A stretch of 64,000 nt of DNA, taken from assembly GCF_014207635.1 (NCBI RefSeq), contig NZ_JACHIE010000004.1:150297-214296 (forward strand), given 5' to 3'. The stretch's first letter is position 1. Every line of letters begins with the position of its first letter. The notes below the pieces were generated by a model, which saw only the letters and a program-made list of their open reading frames with translations, had not been told where the DNA came from and searched no databases. A program made the position numbers and the translations under genes. This DNA is from Acetobacter lovaniensis. GTDB lineage: Bacteria > Pseudomonadota > Alphaproteobacteria > Acetobacterales > Acetobacteraceae. Below, in pieces: positions 36,254-45,171 of this stretch.

Positions 36254-37720
36254 ATGTTTGTGCCCCAGCTTGACCGCAATTCCCGCGAAGGGCTGCAAAA
36301 ACAGATTATGCGGCAGATTATTGCCGCCATTGCCTCTGGCATGCTGCGCCCCAACACCCCTCTGCCGGGCATAAGGGAGGCATCCGTACGCTGGGGCGTA
36401 TCGCGCAATACGGTCGTGCTTGTTTTTGAACATCTGGAAACGGAAGGGTATTTGCAGACGCGCCCTTCACGCGGGACATTCATCCACCCCACACCACCAT
36501 GCAGCACCAGCTCCGTTGCGCAGTTGGGGAATGAACGCGGTGCCGCGGCCGCATCCCTTGGGGAGCCATCATGGCCCGGTCAGGCTTTTATCGGAGACCC
36601 GGCACAGGAACGCCAAACACCCGATGGAGTCTTTAACCTCGGTTTTGGCAGCAACATGCCACTTTATCGTTTTCCCGCATGGCAAAAAACCATCGAGCGC
36701 CTGCTGCTGCGCGATAACTGGAAACGGGGGGGCGAGTTCCAGCCCAATGCCGGGCTCCCCTTCCTGCGTTCAACGCTGGCCCGGTGGCTGCATTTACGCC
36801 ACGGCGTCACCATTGACCCGCAGCAGATCATTATTGTTACGGGGCTACAGCAAGCGCATTCCATTATCGCACATGCCCTGCTTAAAACCGGCGACCATGT
36901 GATACTTGAAGACCCATGCTACCCGGGAAAACGCCAGTTATACGAAAAACTGGGCATGCACGTGATTAACGGCGCAATTGACCGCAAGGGGATCAAGCTG
37001 GCTGATCTGGCCCCCGAGCAGGCACGCCTTTTATGCGTTAATCCGGGGTGCCACATCCCGACCAATGTCACGCTTTCTCTGCCGCGTCGCAAACATATTG
37101 CAGCACTGGCCATGCAGGACCGCTGCCTTGTGTTTGAAGAAGCGATGTATGACCTGCTCTCGTTTGAAAAAAAACCGATCCCCTCCCTTCTCTCCCTTAC
37201 AGGGGGGCGCAACCTGCTCCATGCGGGCCTGTTTGCTCCCTGCCTTGGTGGCGGGCTGATGCTTGGGTATCTGGTCGTCCCCTGGTCCTTCCTGCCGGCC
37301 GTGCTGGAAGCCAAGCTGCTTACGGGGAACGGCCTGCCCTGGCTGGAGCAGGAAGCTCTGGCCCGCATGCTGGACTCGGGCGAGCTGGACAATGCCCTGC
37401 GCCGTACACGGGTGGTTATGATGCGCCGCAGAGAGGTTTTTATGGCCGCATTGGAACGGTTTTTTGGTCGTATGGAATTCTGCGGCACAGAGCATGCCCC
37501 CCGCCTGAGCTGGTTCCTGCCCGGTGGGTTCGGCAAGGTGCAGCCTTTCCTGACCGAGGCGGAAGAAGCAGGAATCCGCTTCCCCGGTAATTATGCTGCA
37601 GCCAGCAGCCGCTCCCACCCGGGCCTGCCGGACCTGCCTAACCTTGTGTCCCATGGTTATGGAGAAATATCGGAAGAAGACATTCCAGCCCTTTTTTCCA
37701 GACTTTCCAACCACACATAA
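36254..37720 (+). CDS. MocR/PdxR-type GntR regulator with a degenerate aminotransferase domain
   Basis: 488 residues. Residues 8-78 form a GntR winged helix (LQKQIMRQIIAAI..., SRNTVVLVFEHLETEGYL), and residues 125-480 an aminotransferase class I fold (NAGLPFLRSTLARWL, VTGLQQAHSIIAHALL, EDPCYPG, NPGCHIPTNVTLSLPRR). In functional MocR proteins the segment SFSKTLAPGLRLGY carries the PLP Schiff-base lysine. Here the aligned 325-340 segment reads GLFAPCLGGGLMLGYL: Lys becomes Pro329 and the phosphate-binding Arg becomes Met336. The EDDY region is FEEAMYD, so the other PLP contacts are also changed. The protein probably does not bind PLP covalently. It is divergent from the receptor operon and likely controls it. 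Confidence 0.9.
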   Translation: MFVPQLDRNSREGLQKQIMRQIIAAIASGMLRPNTPLPGIREASVRWGVSRNTVVLVFEHLETEGYLQTRPSRGTFIHPTPPCSTSSVAQLGNERGAAAASLGEPSWPGQAFIGDPAQERQTPDGVFNLGFGSNMPLYRFPAWQKTIERLLLRDNWKRGGEFQPNAGLPFLRSTLARWLHLRHGVTIDPQQIIIVTGLQQAHSIIAHALLKTGDHVILEDPCYPGKRQLYEKLGMHVINGAIDRKGIKLADLAPEQARLLCVNPGCHIPTNVTLSLPRRKHIAALAMQDRCLVFEEAMYDLLSFEKKPIPSLLSLTGGRNLLHAGLFAPCLGGGLMLGYLVVPWSFLPAVLEAKLLTGNGLPWLEQEALARMLDSGELDNALRRTRVVMMRRREVFMAALERFFGRMEFCGTEHAPRLSWFLPGGFGKVQPFLTEAEEAGIRFPGNYAAASSRSHPGLPDLPNLVSHGYGEISEEDIPALFSRLSNHT

Positions 37721-37770
37721 AAAGCACCCACCCATTCCGGGACAAAGGGATATCCCACCCCGGAACCAGC

Positions 37771-37775
37771 AGGAG
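37771..37775 (+). promoter_or_regulatory. ribosome binding site pointing to a non-canonical start codon
   Basis: AGGAG, 5 bases before ATT at 37781 and 8 bases before CTG at 37784, both in frame with the uracil-DNA glycosylase domain. No ATG, GTG or TTG is in frame between here and 37883. Confidence 0.6.
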
Positions 37776-37780
37776 CCCAG

Positions 37781-38380
37781 ATTCTGGCGCACACAGAAAC
37801 GGACCACCAGTTACACGCACTGCTCAAGCAGATCCGCGCCTGCTCGGCCTGTGCCCATGCCCTGCCACTTGGGCCACGCCCGGTGCTCCATATCTCCCCC
37901 CGCGCACGGTTGCTGATTGCGGGGCAGGCTCCCGGCACCAAGGTCCATGAAACGGGAATCCCCTTTAACGATGCCTCGGGCGATCGCCTACGGACATGGC
38001 TGGGCATGGACCGCAGCCTTTTTTACGATACGGAAAAAGTCGCCATTGTACCCATGGGGCTATGCTACCCCGGCGTGCTGCCAAAAGGGGGAGACCGCCC
38101 CCCAAGGCCGGAATGTGCGCCTTTGTGGCGCAAACGCATTCTGGAACATCTGCCCAATATCCGGCTCACCCTGCTGGTAGGCTCCTATGCGCAGAATTAT
38201 GTGCTGGGCAAAGGCGGGGTGTTTGACCGGGTTATGCGGTTTGAAGAGTTTTTGCCTACCTACTTCCCCCTCCCCCATCCATCATGGCGCACAGGGGCGT
38301 GGGAGCGGCGCACACCCGCATTCGGGGCAACCGTTCTTCCCGCCCTGCGCCACGAGGTCGCCCGTGCATTGCAGGACTAA
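37781..38380 (+). CDS. Fe-S uracil-DNA glycosylase family protein, probable ATT or CTG start
   Basis: About 199 residues. Removes uracil or related damage from DNA. The glycosylase motif 1 region is GQAPGTKVHETGIPFND, and the substrate-binding loop near the end is LPHPS followed by aromatic residues. Four candidate Fe-S cysteines: Cys-Ser-Ala-Cys in the RACSACAHALPLGPRP segment at the N-terminus, and the Cys of GLCYPG and of RPECAPLW. The first in-frame ATG/GTG is the GTG at 37883, which would delete the N-terminal cysteines and helix, so the real start must be upstream. An AGGAG at 37771-37775 points to ATT 37781 or CTG 37784. It lies 60 bp after the MocR gene. Confidence 0.8.
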   Translation: MLAHTETDHQLHALLKQIRACSACAHALPLGPRPVLHISPRARLLIAGQAPGTKVHETGIPFNDASGDRLRTWLGMDRSLFYDTEKVAIVPMGLCYPGVLPKGGDRPPRPECAPLWRKRILEHLPNIRLTLLVGSYAQNYVLGKGGVFDRVMRFEEFLPTYFPLPHPSWRTGAWERRTPAFGATVLPALRHEVARALQD

Positions 38381-38391
38381 GCCCGGATTTT

Positions 38392-39690
38392 TCAGGTAAT
38401 CAGGAGCAGGCGGATATCATTGACATTGGTCAGCGTTGGCCCGGTCATAAGCAGATCATCCACCGCCTTGAAAAAACTGTAGCTGTCATGGTTCCGCAGG
38501 AATGGCTCAGGCATGCAGCCCGCCTGCGCTGCACGGGCCAGTGTATCGGGCGCAAAAATGGCACCGGCGGCATCTTCCGTGCCGTCTATGCCATCACTAT
38601 CGCCTGCCAGCCCCCAGATACTACTCTCCCCACCCAGAAAATGCGCGCAGGAGAGCAGGAACTCCGTATTCCGCCCACCTTTGCCAGCCCCTTCCCCCGC
38701 GCGGATGGTCACGGTTGTTTCCCCCCCGCTTAACAGCACCGCAGGCGAGGGAATGGGCAGACCATGCGCATGCACGGAACGCGCCATGCCACCCAGCAGA
38801 ATACCGGCAACCTGACTTTCCCCCTCCAGCGCATCACCCAGCACCAGCGGGGTCACCCCCTGCTCTCGCGCAACATCCGCTGCGGCCATAAGCGCCATAA
38901 GCGGGGTTGCAATCAGCACCACACGGTTGCGCGGGTCCGCTACGGGTTTAGGGTCCTGCTGGTTTGCCACAGCCTGTTCCAGCACCCCCCGCACAGTGGG
39001 GGAGAGGTCCAGCCCGTACCGTTCCACAATCCGCAGCGCATCCGCCGCCGTGCCTGATGGCGGCACGGTTGGCCCGCTGGCAATCACCGATGGATCATCC
39101 CCCGGTACGTCACTGATCACCAGTGTCAGCACCTGTGCAGGGCTGGCAGCCTGTGCCAGCCGCCCCCCTTTGATGGCGGACAGGTAGCGCCGCACGGTGT
39201 TCATTTCCGTAATGGTCGCACCAGAATGCAGCAGTTGCCGCCCGACAAGGCGTTTATCTTCCAGCGTCAGCCCCGGCGCAGGTAACGCCAGAAGGGATGA
39301 CCCCCCGCCCGATACAAGAGCAATCACCAGATCATCCGGCCCAAGCCCCGTTACGGCATGCATAATGGCGCGGGCGGCTGCCTCGCTCCGGGCATCGGGG
39401 ACAGGGTGGGAGGCTTCCAGAATACGCACATGGCGGGTCGGGGCGGCATGCCCGTCACGCGTGACCACCACACCTTCAAGCGGCACATCCGGCCATGCGG
39501 ATTCCAGGGCTGCGGCCATTGCCGCCGAGGCCTTGCCCGCCCCAACCACAATGCAGCGCCCTCTGGGTTTGGGGGGCAGGTGTTTGGCCAGCACCACAAA
39601 CGGGTCTGCGCTGGCTACGGCAGCATCAAACATGGAGCGCAGCAAGGTTCTGGCCCGCGCGTTATCCCATGCAACTCCTGCATCTGGCAT
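38392..39690 (-). CDS. glycerate 2-kinase type (DUF4147/MOFRL, GckA/TtuD-like)
   Basis: 432 residues. N-terminal DUF4147 domain with CIVVGAGKASAAMA (about residues 45-58) and LVSGGGSSLLALP (about 122-134), and a C-terminal MOFRL domain. The family phosphorylates D-glycerate to 2-phosphoglycerate; some members were earlier called hydroxypyruvate reductases. No other glyoxylate-pathway gene is adjacent. Convergent with the glycosylase gene, 11 bp apart. Confidence 0.9.
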   Translation of the reverse strand: MPDAGVAWDNARARTLLRSMFDAAVASADPFVVLAKHLPPKPRGRCIVVGAGKASAAMAAALESAWPDVPLEGVVVTRDGHAAPTRHVRILEASHPVPDARSEAAARAIMHAVTGLGPDDLVIALVSGGGSSLLALPAPGLTLEDKRLVGRQLLHSGATITEMNTVRRYLSAIKGGRLAQAASPAQVLTLVISDVPGDDPSVIASGPTVPPSGTAADALRIVERYGLDLSPTVRGVLEQAVANQQDPKPVADPRNRVVLIATPLMALMAAADVAREQGVTPLVLGDALEGESQVAGILLGGMARSVHAHGLPIPSPAVLLSGGETTVTIRAGEGAGKGGRNTEFLLSCAHFLGGESSIWGLAGDSDGIDGTEDAAGAIFAPDTLARAAQAGCMPEPFLRNHDSYSFFKAVDDLLMTGPTLTNVNDIRLLLIT

Positions 39691-39739
39691 GATGTTTTTC
39701 CCTTATACCTGGCCCTACCGTCACTGCTCCAGCTTGCGC

Positions 39740-41974
39740 TCAGGTAAACGCCCTGTCCAGATAAGGGGAGGATGCGTCAAAGAACGCCCGATTCTCTTTA
39801 AGTTCCGCTGCAATCACATGCAGGCTGGCCAGCACACGTAACATTTCCTCACGCACGGACAGGTTGGTTTCGGCCTGTTCCATGCGCGAGAGGTATTCCA
39901 CCGCCAGATCGGCCGCCCGTGCCGTACGCCCATACTGCCCGCCATACCGGCCCGAAAACTGCTGCATGCGGTTCATCATGGCCTGTGTGGCGTGCCGGGC
40001 GGCATCTGGCAGAATATTGCGCGCCAGAATACCCTGCAGGCGCAAAAGGTTAAGCTCTATGGTCATGCCCGAGAGCACACCGCTCACATACTGGTCACGC
40101 ACATAGGTATTGCCGTCACCTGTTGTCATGGATGCCAGCCTGACAAAACCATCCACCCCACGGCCGACCACTTCGGTCATGGGCGGGGGAGCGCGATGCT
40201 GGGCCAGCCTGCGCAGGCGGCGCAGAATGCTTACGCGCAGGTCCCACCGCAGGCCATCCGGGTCAAACGGCAGGAAGAGCCGGTACATCCACATGGAAAA
40301 AATCATGGCCAGAAACAGCGGCAGAGCAGTGTTGAAAAACAGGATTTCATCCATCCGCCCCTGATTCATCGGGCCGATGAGAATGGGCAGGAACAGGTTA
40401 TAGGCAACTGCCGCCAGTGCAAGCGGGGGCCAGGCAAAGGCCAGCCCCCCCACCAGCATGGGCACGGCCAGACAGAGGGCCAGTGTTTCGTATACTGTTG
40501 GCTGGGCTATGACCCACAGATCGAGCAGACCACTCATGCCCACGATACAAATCGTGCCATGCAAAAACGCCTGCGTGGCCAGAGCGGGCTGCTCCAGCGT
40601 GGAGAACAGGGCGCAGACAATGGAGACAAACATCATGAATGTCAGCCCGTCGGTCCAGCCCGTGGCAATCCAGATCACTCCCGAAGCAAAAATGGTCACA
40701 GATGCGCGCAGGCTGTTGGTAAAGGCCATACGCCAGTCCCGGTAGCTGCGCATGGGGTACCTGAAGTGGTCATGCGGCTTCGGGTTACGGCTCATCTCGA
40801 ACTGTTCAATGGCCTGCTGCAACTCATCCAGAATGGCGCCCAGCTTGTGGAGCAGCTGCCCCTCGCGCGAGAGGCTGCTCTCCTGTGTCGCATCAATGGG
40901 CGGGTTGGTGGCCGCGATCATCTCCTGCTCCAGACAGGTGGCCGCAAGCTGGGTGCAGGTCGCGCGCAGGGCGGTCAGGTCCCGCAGGACCGGGGCCACA
41001 GGCGACTCATCTGTCAGGCGCTGGGGAATGGTCTTTAAAAAACCGGCCACCTGCTCCGCGACCTGCAAATAATCCTTACCCTGACTTTCAGGCATGGAGA
41101 GCAGGGCACCAAGGTCCAGCCCACGGGACATCAGCACCGCTATGGCGGCAAGGGCGGCGCGGGCATGATCGCCCTCGTGCTGGTGCTCACCCATTTCCAC
41201 TTCCGCGAATTCGACCTGATCGCTCAGTCCCACAATGGTCGTAAACACATCCGGGGAATTGGCGACCGCGCGGCGGTCCCCCCCAAGCAGGCGCACAAGG
41301 GCCGGTACCGCACCATCAAGCGCCTGCACAAAGTTGGTGGCAAGCCTGTTTCTGGCCCGCAGGCCAAGCCGGTACTGGAACAGGGAGGATATGGTGGTTT
41401 CCACCACAATGCCCAGCGTAATATACGTGACACGCGCCATGGCGATATGAAAAATCTGATCCGGAGCGGCAGCCCCATCAAGCGCGATAATGGCGTAGGT
41501 AAACCCCGAGGCCCGCATGCCATGAATACGGTAATTGGTCATGCTGGCGGGGCCGGGCAGCAGAGTGCCCACAAAGCAGAAGCCGCCAATGCCCGCCGCA
41601 AGCCAGAAAATATAGAGCAGGGGAGACTGCGGCATGCTCCCGACAAGGATAAAGGCGCAGAGCATGCCCACCACCATGCCGAACATATGCCACCGCGCCT
41701 TGGCAATGGATTTGCCGCGTGTGCCCTGCGCCACCATCCACACGGTCAGGGCCGCCCATTGCGGACTCCCCAACTCCCACCACAAGGCAATGCCAAGGGC
41801 TATGAGGGACGACAGGGTGGTCCGCAGCGCATACCCGAAAGACAGCAGGTTGGGAGCAAACAGCCAGCGCAGCCTGCTCAGGTCACGCGGGGGACCTCCC
41901 CCTTCGAGCGCCTGCCGGACAATGGTTCTAAAAGCCTGACAGAACTGGCCAAATGAAACCGCCGCAGCCTTCAT
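39740..41974 (-). CDS. FUSC family (AaeB-like) aromatic-acid efflux/membrane protein
   Basis: 744 residues. Two clusters of about five or six membrane spans (residues 45-190 and 420-560) are separated and followed by cytoplasmic helical regions, the architecture of FUSC/AaeB proteins. TLSSLIALGIALWWELGSPQWAALTVWMV is the characteristic N-terminal repeat, with a matching one at SVTIFASGVIWIATGW. AaeB exports hydroxybenzoates together with a small adaptor AaeA; no adaptor gene is adjacent here. Function in efflux of organic acids is inferred. Confidence 0.83.
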   Translation of the reverse strand: MKAAAVSFGQFCQAFRTIVRQALEGGGPPRDLSRLRWLFAPNLLSFGYALRTTLSSLIALGIALWWELGSPQWAALTVWMVAQGTRGKSIAKARWHMFGMVVGMLCAFILVGSMPQSPLLYIFWLAAGIGGFCFVGTLLPGPASMTNYRIHGMRASGFTYAIIALDGAAAPDQIFHIAMARVTYITLGIVVETTISSLFQYRLGLRARNRLATNFVQALDGAVPALVRLLGGDRRAVANSPDVFTTIVGLSDQVEFAEVEMGEHQHEGDHARAALAAIAVLMSRGLDLGALLSMPESQGKDYLQVAEQVAGFLKTIPQRLTDESPVAPVLRDLTALRATCTQLAATCLEQEMIAATNPPIDATQESSLSREGQLLHKLGAILDELQQAIEQFEMSRNPKPHDHFRYPMRSYRDWRMAFTNSLRASVTIFASGVIWIATGWTDGLTFMMFVSIVCALFSTLEQPALATQAFLHGTICIVGMSGLLDLWVIAQPTVYETLALCLAVPMLVGGLAFAWPPLALAAVAYNLFLPILIGPMNQGRMDEILFFNTALPLFLAMIFSMWMYRLFLPFDPDGLRWDLRVSILRRLRRLAQHRAPPPMTEVVGRGVDGFVRLASMTTGDGNTYVRDQYVSGVLSGMTIELNLLRLQGILARNILPDAARHATQAMMNRMQQFSGRYGGQYGRTARAADLAVEYLSRMEQAETNLSVREEMLRVLASLHVIAAELKENRAFFDASSPYLDRAFT

Positions 41975-42124
41975 GCCGCGTTCTGCCGGTCAGGACTGAT
42001 CAGAAAGACTGCCATCTGCTTCTTCTTACCCCAAAGAAGCCCAAAAGCGTATTCACACCTCGTATGCCCTGTCCTGCACCCAGCGTTACGCGCAGGGCAT
42101 GGCATACAAAAACGTCGTCCGCTT

Positions 42125-42658
42125 TCAGTCTTCGTAGGACAGCAGGCTTGTTACAGTCGTGTCCAGCTTGTCGCGCCCGCCAAGGCCCGTCAGTTCAACC
42201 AGAACGGACGCGCCAACAACCTCGGCTCCGGCCTTGCGCAGCAGGTCAATGGAGGCAGCGAGCGTGCCACCGGTTGCCAGCAGGTCATCCATGACCACAA
42301 CACGCTGGCCGGGCTTGACCGCATCGGCCTGGATTTCAAGCGTGTCGGAGCCATATTCCAGCTCATAGGTGTGCGAGATTGTCTTGCCCGGCAGCTTGCC
42401 GCTTTTGCGCAGCATGAGCATGCCACAGCCGATACGATCGGCAATCGGGGCGGCGGTCAGGAACCCGCGGGATTCCACGGCGGCCAGCAGGTCCGGCTGC
42501 ATGGGTGCAATCTGGCGCGTCAGACGGCCCATGGCGATCTGCCACGCATCGGGGTTCCGCATCAGGGTTGAAATATCGTAGAATAAAATACCCGGCTTGG
42601 GAAAATCGGGAATGTGACGGATGTAATCCTTAAGGTCGATATCCTGACGTCCCGTCAT
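42125..42658 (-). CDS. apt: adenine phosphoribosyltransferase
   Basis: 177 residues. Salvages adenine to AMP using PRPP. The N-terminal [15 protein letters not shown] segment, the [14 protein letters not shown] segment and the PRPP-binding [16 protein letters not shown] motif (about residues 118-133) are diagnostic. The ATG at 42658 is used because it gives the normal family N-terminus; in-frame ATGs at 42682 and 42712 would add an unsupported extension. Confidence 0.95.
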   Translation of the reverse strand: MTGRQDIDLKDYIRHIPDFPKPGILFYDISTLMRNPDAWQIAMGRLTRQIAPMQPDLLAAVESRGFLTAAPIADRIGCGMLMLRKSGKLPGKTISHTYELEYGSDTLEIQADAVKPGQRVVVMDDLLATGGTLAASIDLLRKAGAEVVGASVLVELTGLGGRDKLDTTVTSLLSYED

Positions 42659-42817
42659 GGTATTTGACAATCCTTCATCCATGCGCCCAGCGTTGTGGAA
42701 GCGCGTTTCCATCCTGCCTTAATTCCCATAGGTCAAGCACCGCTGGCGAACAGTTCTGAGGCAACCGGCCCCGCTCTATCCCGCACGGGAGCGTTCCGCA
42801 AGAAAATATCCGGCTGG

Positions 42818-45097
42818 TCAGACCCCCGCGCGCGCGCGCAGCGCCGCGGTTACGGCCTCCATCAGCCCATCGCGGCGGAAAGGTTTGGCCAGCAGGCGCA
42901 CATTGGACACGCTGCCCTCCGGCGGGGGGGAATCGGCTGTCAGGTCGCCCGACATATACACCACGGCCAGAGCGGGGTAGCGCTCCACCAGCACGCGGGA
43001 AAGCGTAACCCCGTCAAGCGGGCCCGGGAGCTGGATATCGGTCACAAGCAGGTCAAGCGTACCCTCCACCCCGGCGGCCGTGTCAAACGCCTGTTCACCG
43101 TCCCCAGCCTCCAGCACCTTGTGACCTGCCATGCCCAGAATGGTCACGACAATATCGCGTATGGCGGCGTCATCCTCCACTACAAGCACCTGCAGGCTGC
43201 GTGCCTGCGCCTGTGGGGCCGGGCTGGCGGGTCTGGCCAGGGCGGGCATGGCCTCGGCCACCGTACCCTCCGCCCCGGCACTGGCCATTATGGCGCGCGG
43301 CAGCCACAACGAAACCTCGGTCCCGCTGCCACGCCCCGTTGCCACCACAACCCGGCCATTCACCTGCTGGGAAAAAGCCAGCACCATGGCCATGCCAAGG
43401 CCCGTACCCGCTCCCTCGCGCTTGGTGGTAAAGAACGGCTCGAACAGGCGGTCCATGACCTCCCGCGTCATGCCAAAGCCACTATCCACCACATCCAGCC
43501 GGACCCAGTCCCCCGCAGGCAGGGGGGAGGGGTCAGAAACAACACGGATACTGCGCCCTTCCTCCACTGGCAGGCCCATCAGATCGGCATTGACCGAGAA
43601 CGTGACATTCCGCGCCGTAATGCGCAGCCGCCCGCCAGAGGGCATGGCATCACGCGCATTGATGGCCAGATTGAGCACGGCACTTTCCAGCTGGGCGGGG
43701 TCCGCGCGGACAGGCCATACATCGGCCGCAACGCCGCACTCCACCACAATGCGCGGGCCGATCACACGCCCAAGCAGACCTCCCAGAAAAGAGAACAGGT
43801 CCGACAGCTGCAACGAATCCGGCGCCCCACGTTGCCTGCGCATGAAGGAGAGAAGCTGGCCGGTCAGCGCTTCGGAACGATGGCCAGCATGTGTGGCCGC
43901 GGACAGGTATTCCTGCCGCTGTTCAACCTGATCGGGCTGGTCATATTCCGCCGCGAGTTCCAGATTGCCCAGAATAACCGTGAGCAGGTTTTTAAAGTCG
44001 TGGGCAATACCCGCGGTCAACTGGCCAAGGGCGCGCAGCTTCTGTGCCTCGCCCAGAGCGCGCTCACTGCGCAGCCGCATGGTAATATCGGCCGCAGTCA
44101 GCACAAACCCGCGCCGCTCGGCAGCACCATCGGGGGCAAAAAACAGCGTACGGCACAGTTCCAGATCCGCGCCATTACCCCCTTTGCATTCCACCACAAC
44201 CGGCGGAGCCAGCTCCCCTTTGGACAGGCTGCTCTCAATATGTTCAAACGGCTCCAGCAGAGGCACGCCATCCACAACCACCATGCCGCTCAGGGCATTG
44301 TAGGACAGACCGGTCCGCAGGAAATCCTTGCCCAGCCCAAGCACCGTGGCCAGTTGCTCATTCCAGTGCCATAGCCGCCCATCCGCACCAAACACCGCAA
44401 CACCAAGGCTCAGACTGTCCAGCGTAGCGCGCAGCCGCAACGCCAGATCACGCGAGGATGCCTCGGCCCTTGCGGCGGCAAGGGAGGAACGGTCCAGCAC
44501 CCAGCCCGCCGAGATCATGCTCAGCACACCGGTGAGAATACCCAGAACAGCCAGCCTGCGCTGCCAGCTTGTGTTGCGCAGCATATTGGCAACCCGGTCC
44601 GCCTGATCCAGCGTACTGGCGCGGCTGAGCACTGACAGATTCTGGTCCAGTGTGGCCAGCAGGGCCGCTCCACCCTGCGGCATGGCCTCGGCCGCTCTGG
44701 GCCACGCGCTAATGGTCTGGAGCTGTTTTTCCACGACCTCCAGCACTTCCCTGCGCCCGCTCCCTTCACGCAGTTGCACGGAGCGGAAATCATCAAACCC
44801 CGCGCGGGCATCGGAGAGCTGGGTAATGGCCTGCAGGTAACATTCGCCATCAGCGGGGTTGTGTTCAGCTTCAAAGGCGTAATGGCAGATGCGGGCATTG
44901 CTGGTGGCATGGTGCACACCGCGCAGATAACTGCCTGCGGCCGTGCTCTGGCGGTCCAGATTGCCATGGCGGGCCATGTCGTTGCCGAGTTCTATGCCAA
45001 TGCCACCAAAGGTCACAATCAGCACGCCAGCCCCGATAAGAGCCAGAATATGAGCCCGTCTTGCTGGATGCCGTAGCATGTCAGGCATGCCCCCCAT
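42818..45097 (-). CDS. hybrid sensor histidine kinase with C-terminal receiver domain
   Basis: 759 residues. A membrane span (about 14-36), a periplasmic helical sensor of about 140 residues, a second span (about 182-201), a PAS-like domain (about 222-340), a dimerisation/phosphoacceptor domain with His366 in GIAHDFKNLLTV, an HATPase domain (LNLAINARDAMP, DSGFGM, GAGTGLGMAMV) and a receiver domain (about 637-755, VVEDD near its start, Asp in VTDIQLPG as the likely phosphorylation site). Usually HDFNN; here HDFKN. No response regulator or target operon is adjacent, so signal and output are unknown. The start at 45097 has AGGA 8 bases upstream. Confidence 0.9.
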   Translation of the reverse strand: MGGMPDMLRHPARRAHILALIGAGVLIVTFGGIGIELGNDMARHGNLDRQSTAAGSYLRGVHHATSNARICHYAFEAEHNPADGECYLQAITQLSDARAGFDDFRSVQLREGSGRREVLEVVEKQLQTISAWPRAAEAMPQGGAALLATLDQNLSVLSRASTLDQADRVANMLRNTSWQRRLAVLGILTGVLSMISAGWVLDRSSLAAARAEASSRDLALRLRATLDSLSLGVAVFGADGRLWHWNEQLATVLGLGKDFLRTGLSYNALSGMVVVDGVPLLEPFEHIESSLSKGELAPPVVVECKGGNGADLELCRTLFFAPDGAAERRGFVLTAADITMRLRSERALGEAQKLRALGQLTAGIAHDFKNLLTVILGNLELAAEYDQPDQVEQRQEYLSAATHAGHRSEALTGQLLSFMRRQRGAPDSLQLSDLFSFLGGLLGRVIGPRIVVECGVAADVWPVRADPAQLESAVLNLAINARDAMPSGGRLRITARNVTFSVNADLMGLPVEEGRSIRVVSDPSPLPAGDWVRLDVVDSGFGMTREVMDRLFEPFFTTKREGAGTGLGMAMVLAFSQQVNGRVVVATGRGSGTEVSLWLPRAIMASAGAEGTVAEAMPALARPASPAPQAQARSLQVLVVEDDAAIRDIVVTILGMAGHKVLEAGDGEQAFDTAAGVEGTLDLLVTDIQLPGPLDGVTLSRVLVERYPALAVVYMSGDLTADSPPPEGSVSNVRLLAKPFRRDGLMEAVTAALRARAGV

Positions 45098-45171
45098 TAT
45101 TTGTGTCCTGCCATCCCCGTGGGCATGACAGCTTGATCTTAACCGGGCAAGGCATGGCTGCCCATGCTGGA

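Noticed and set aside
42695..44374. 559-codon plus-strand frame over the histidine kinase
   Set aside because: Antisense shadow with no domain; the kinase has all catalytic motifs.
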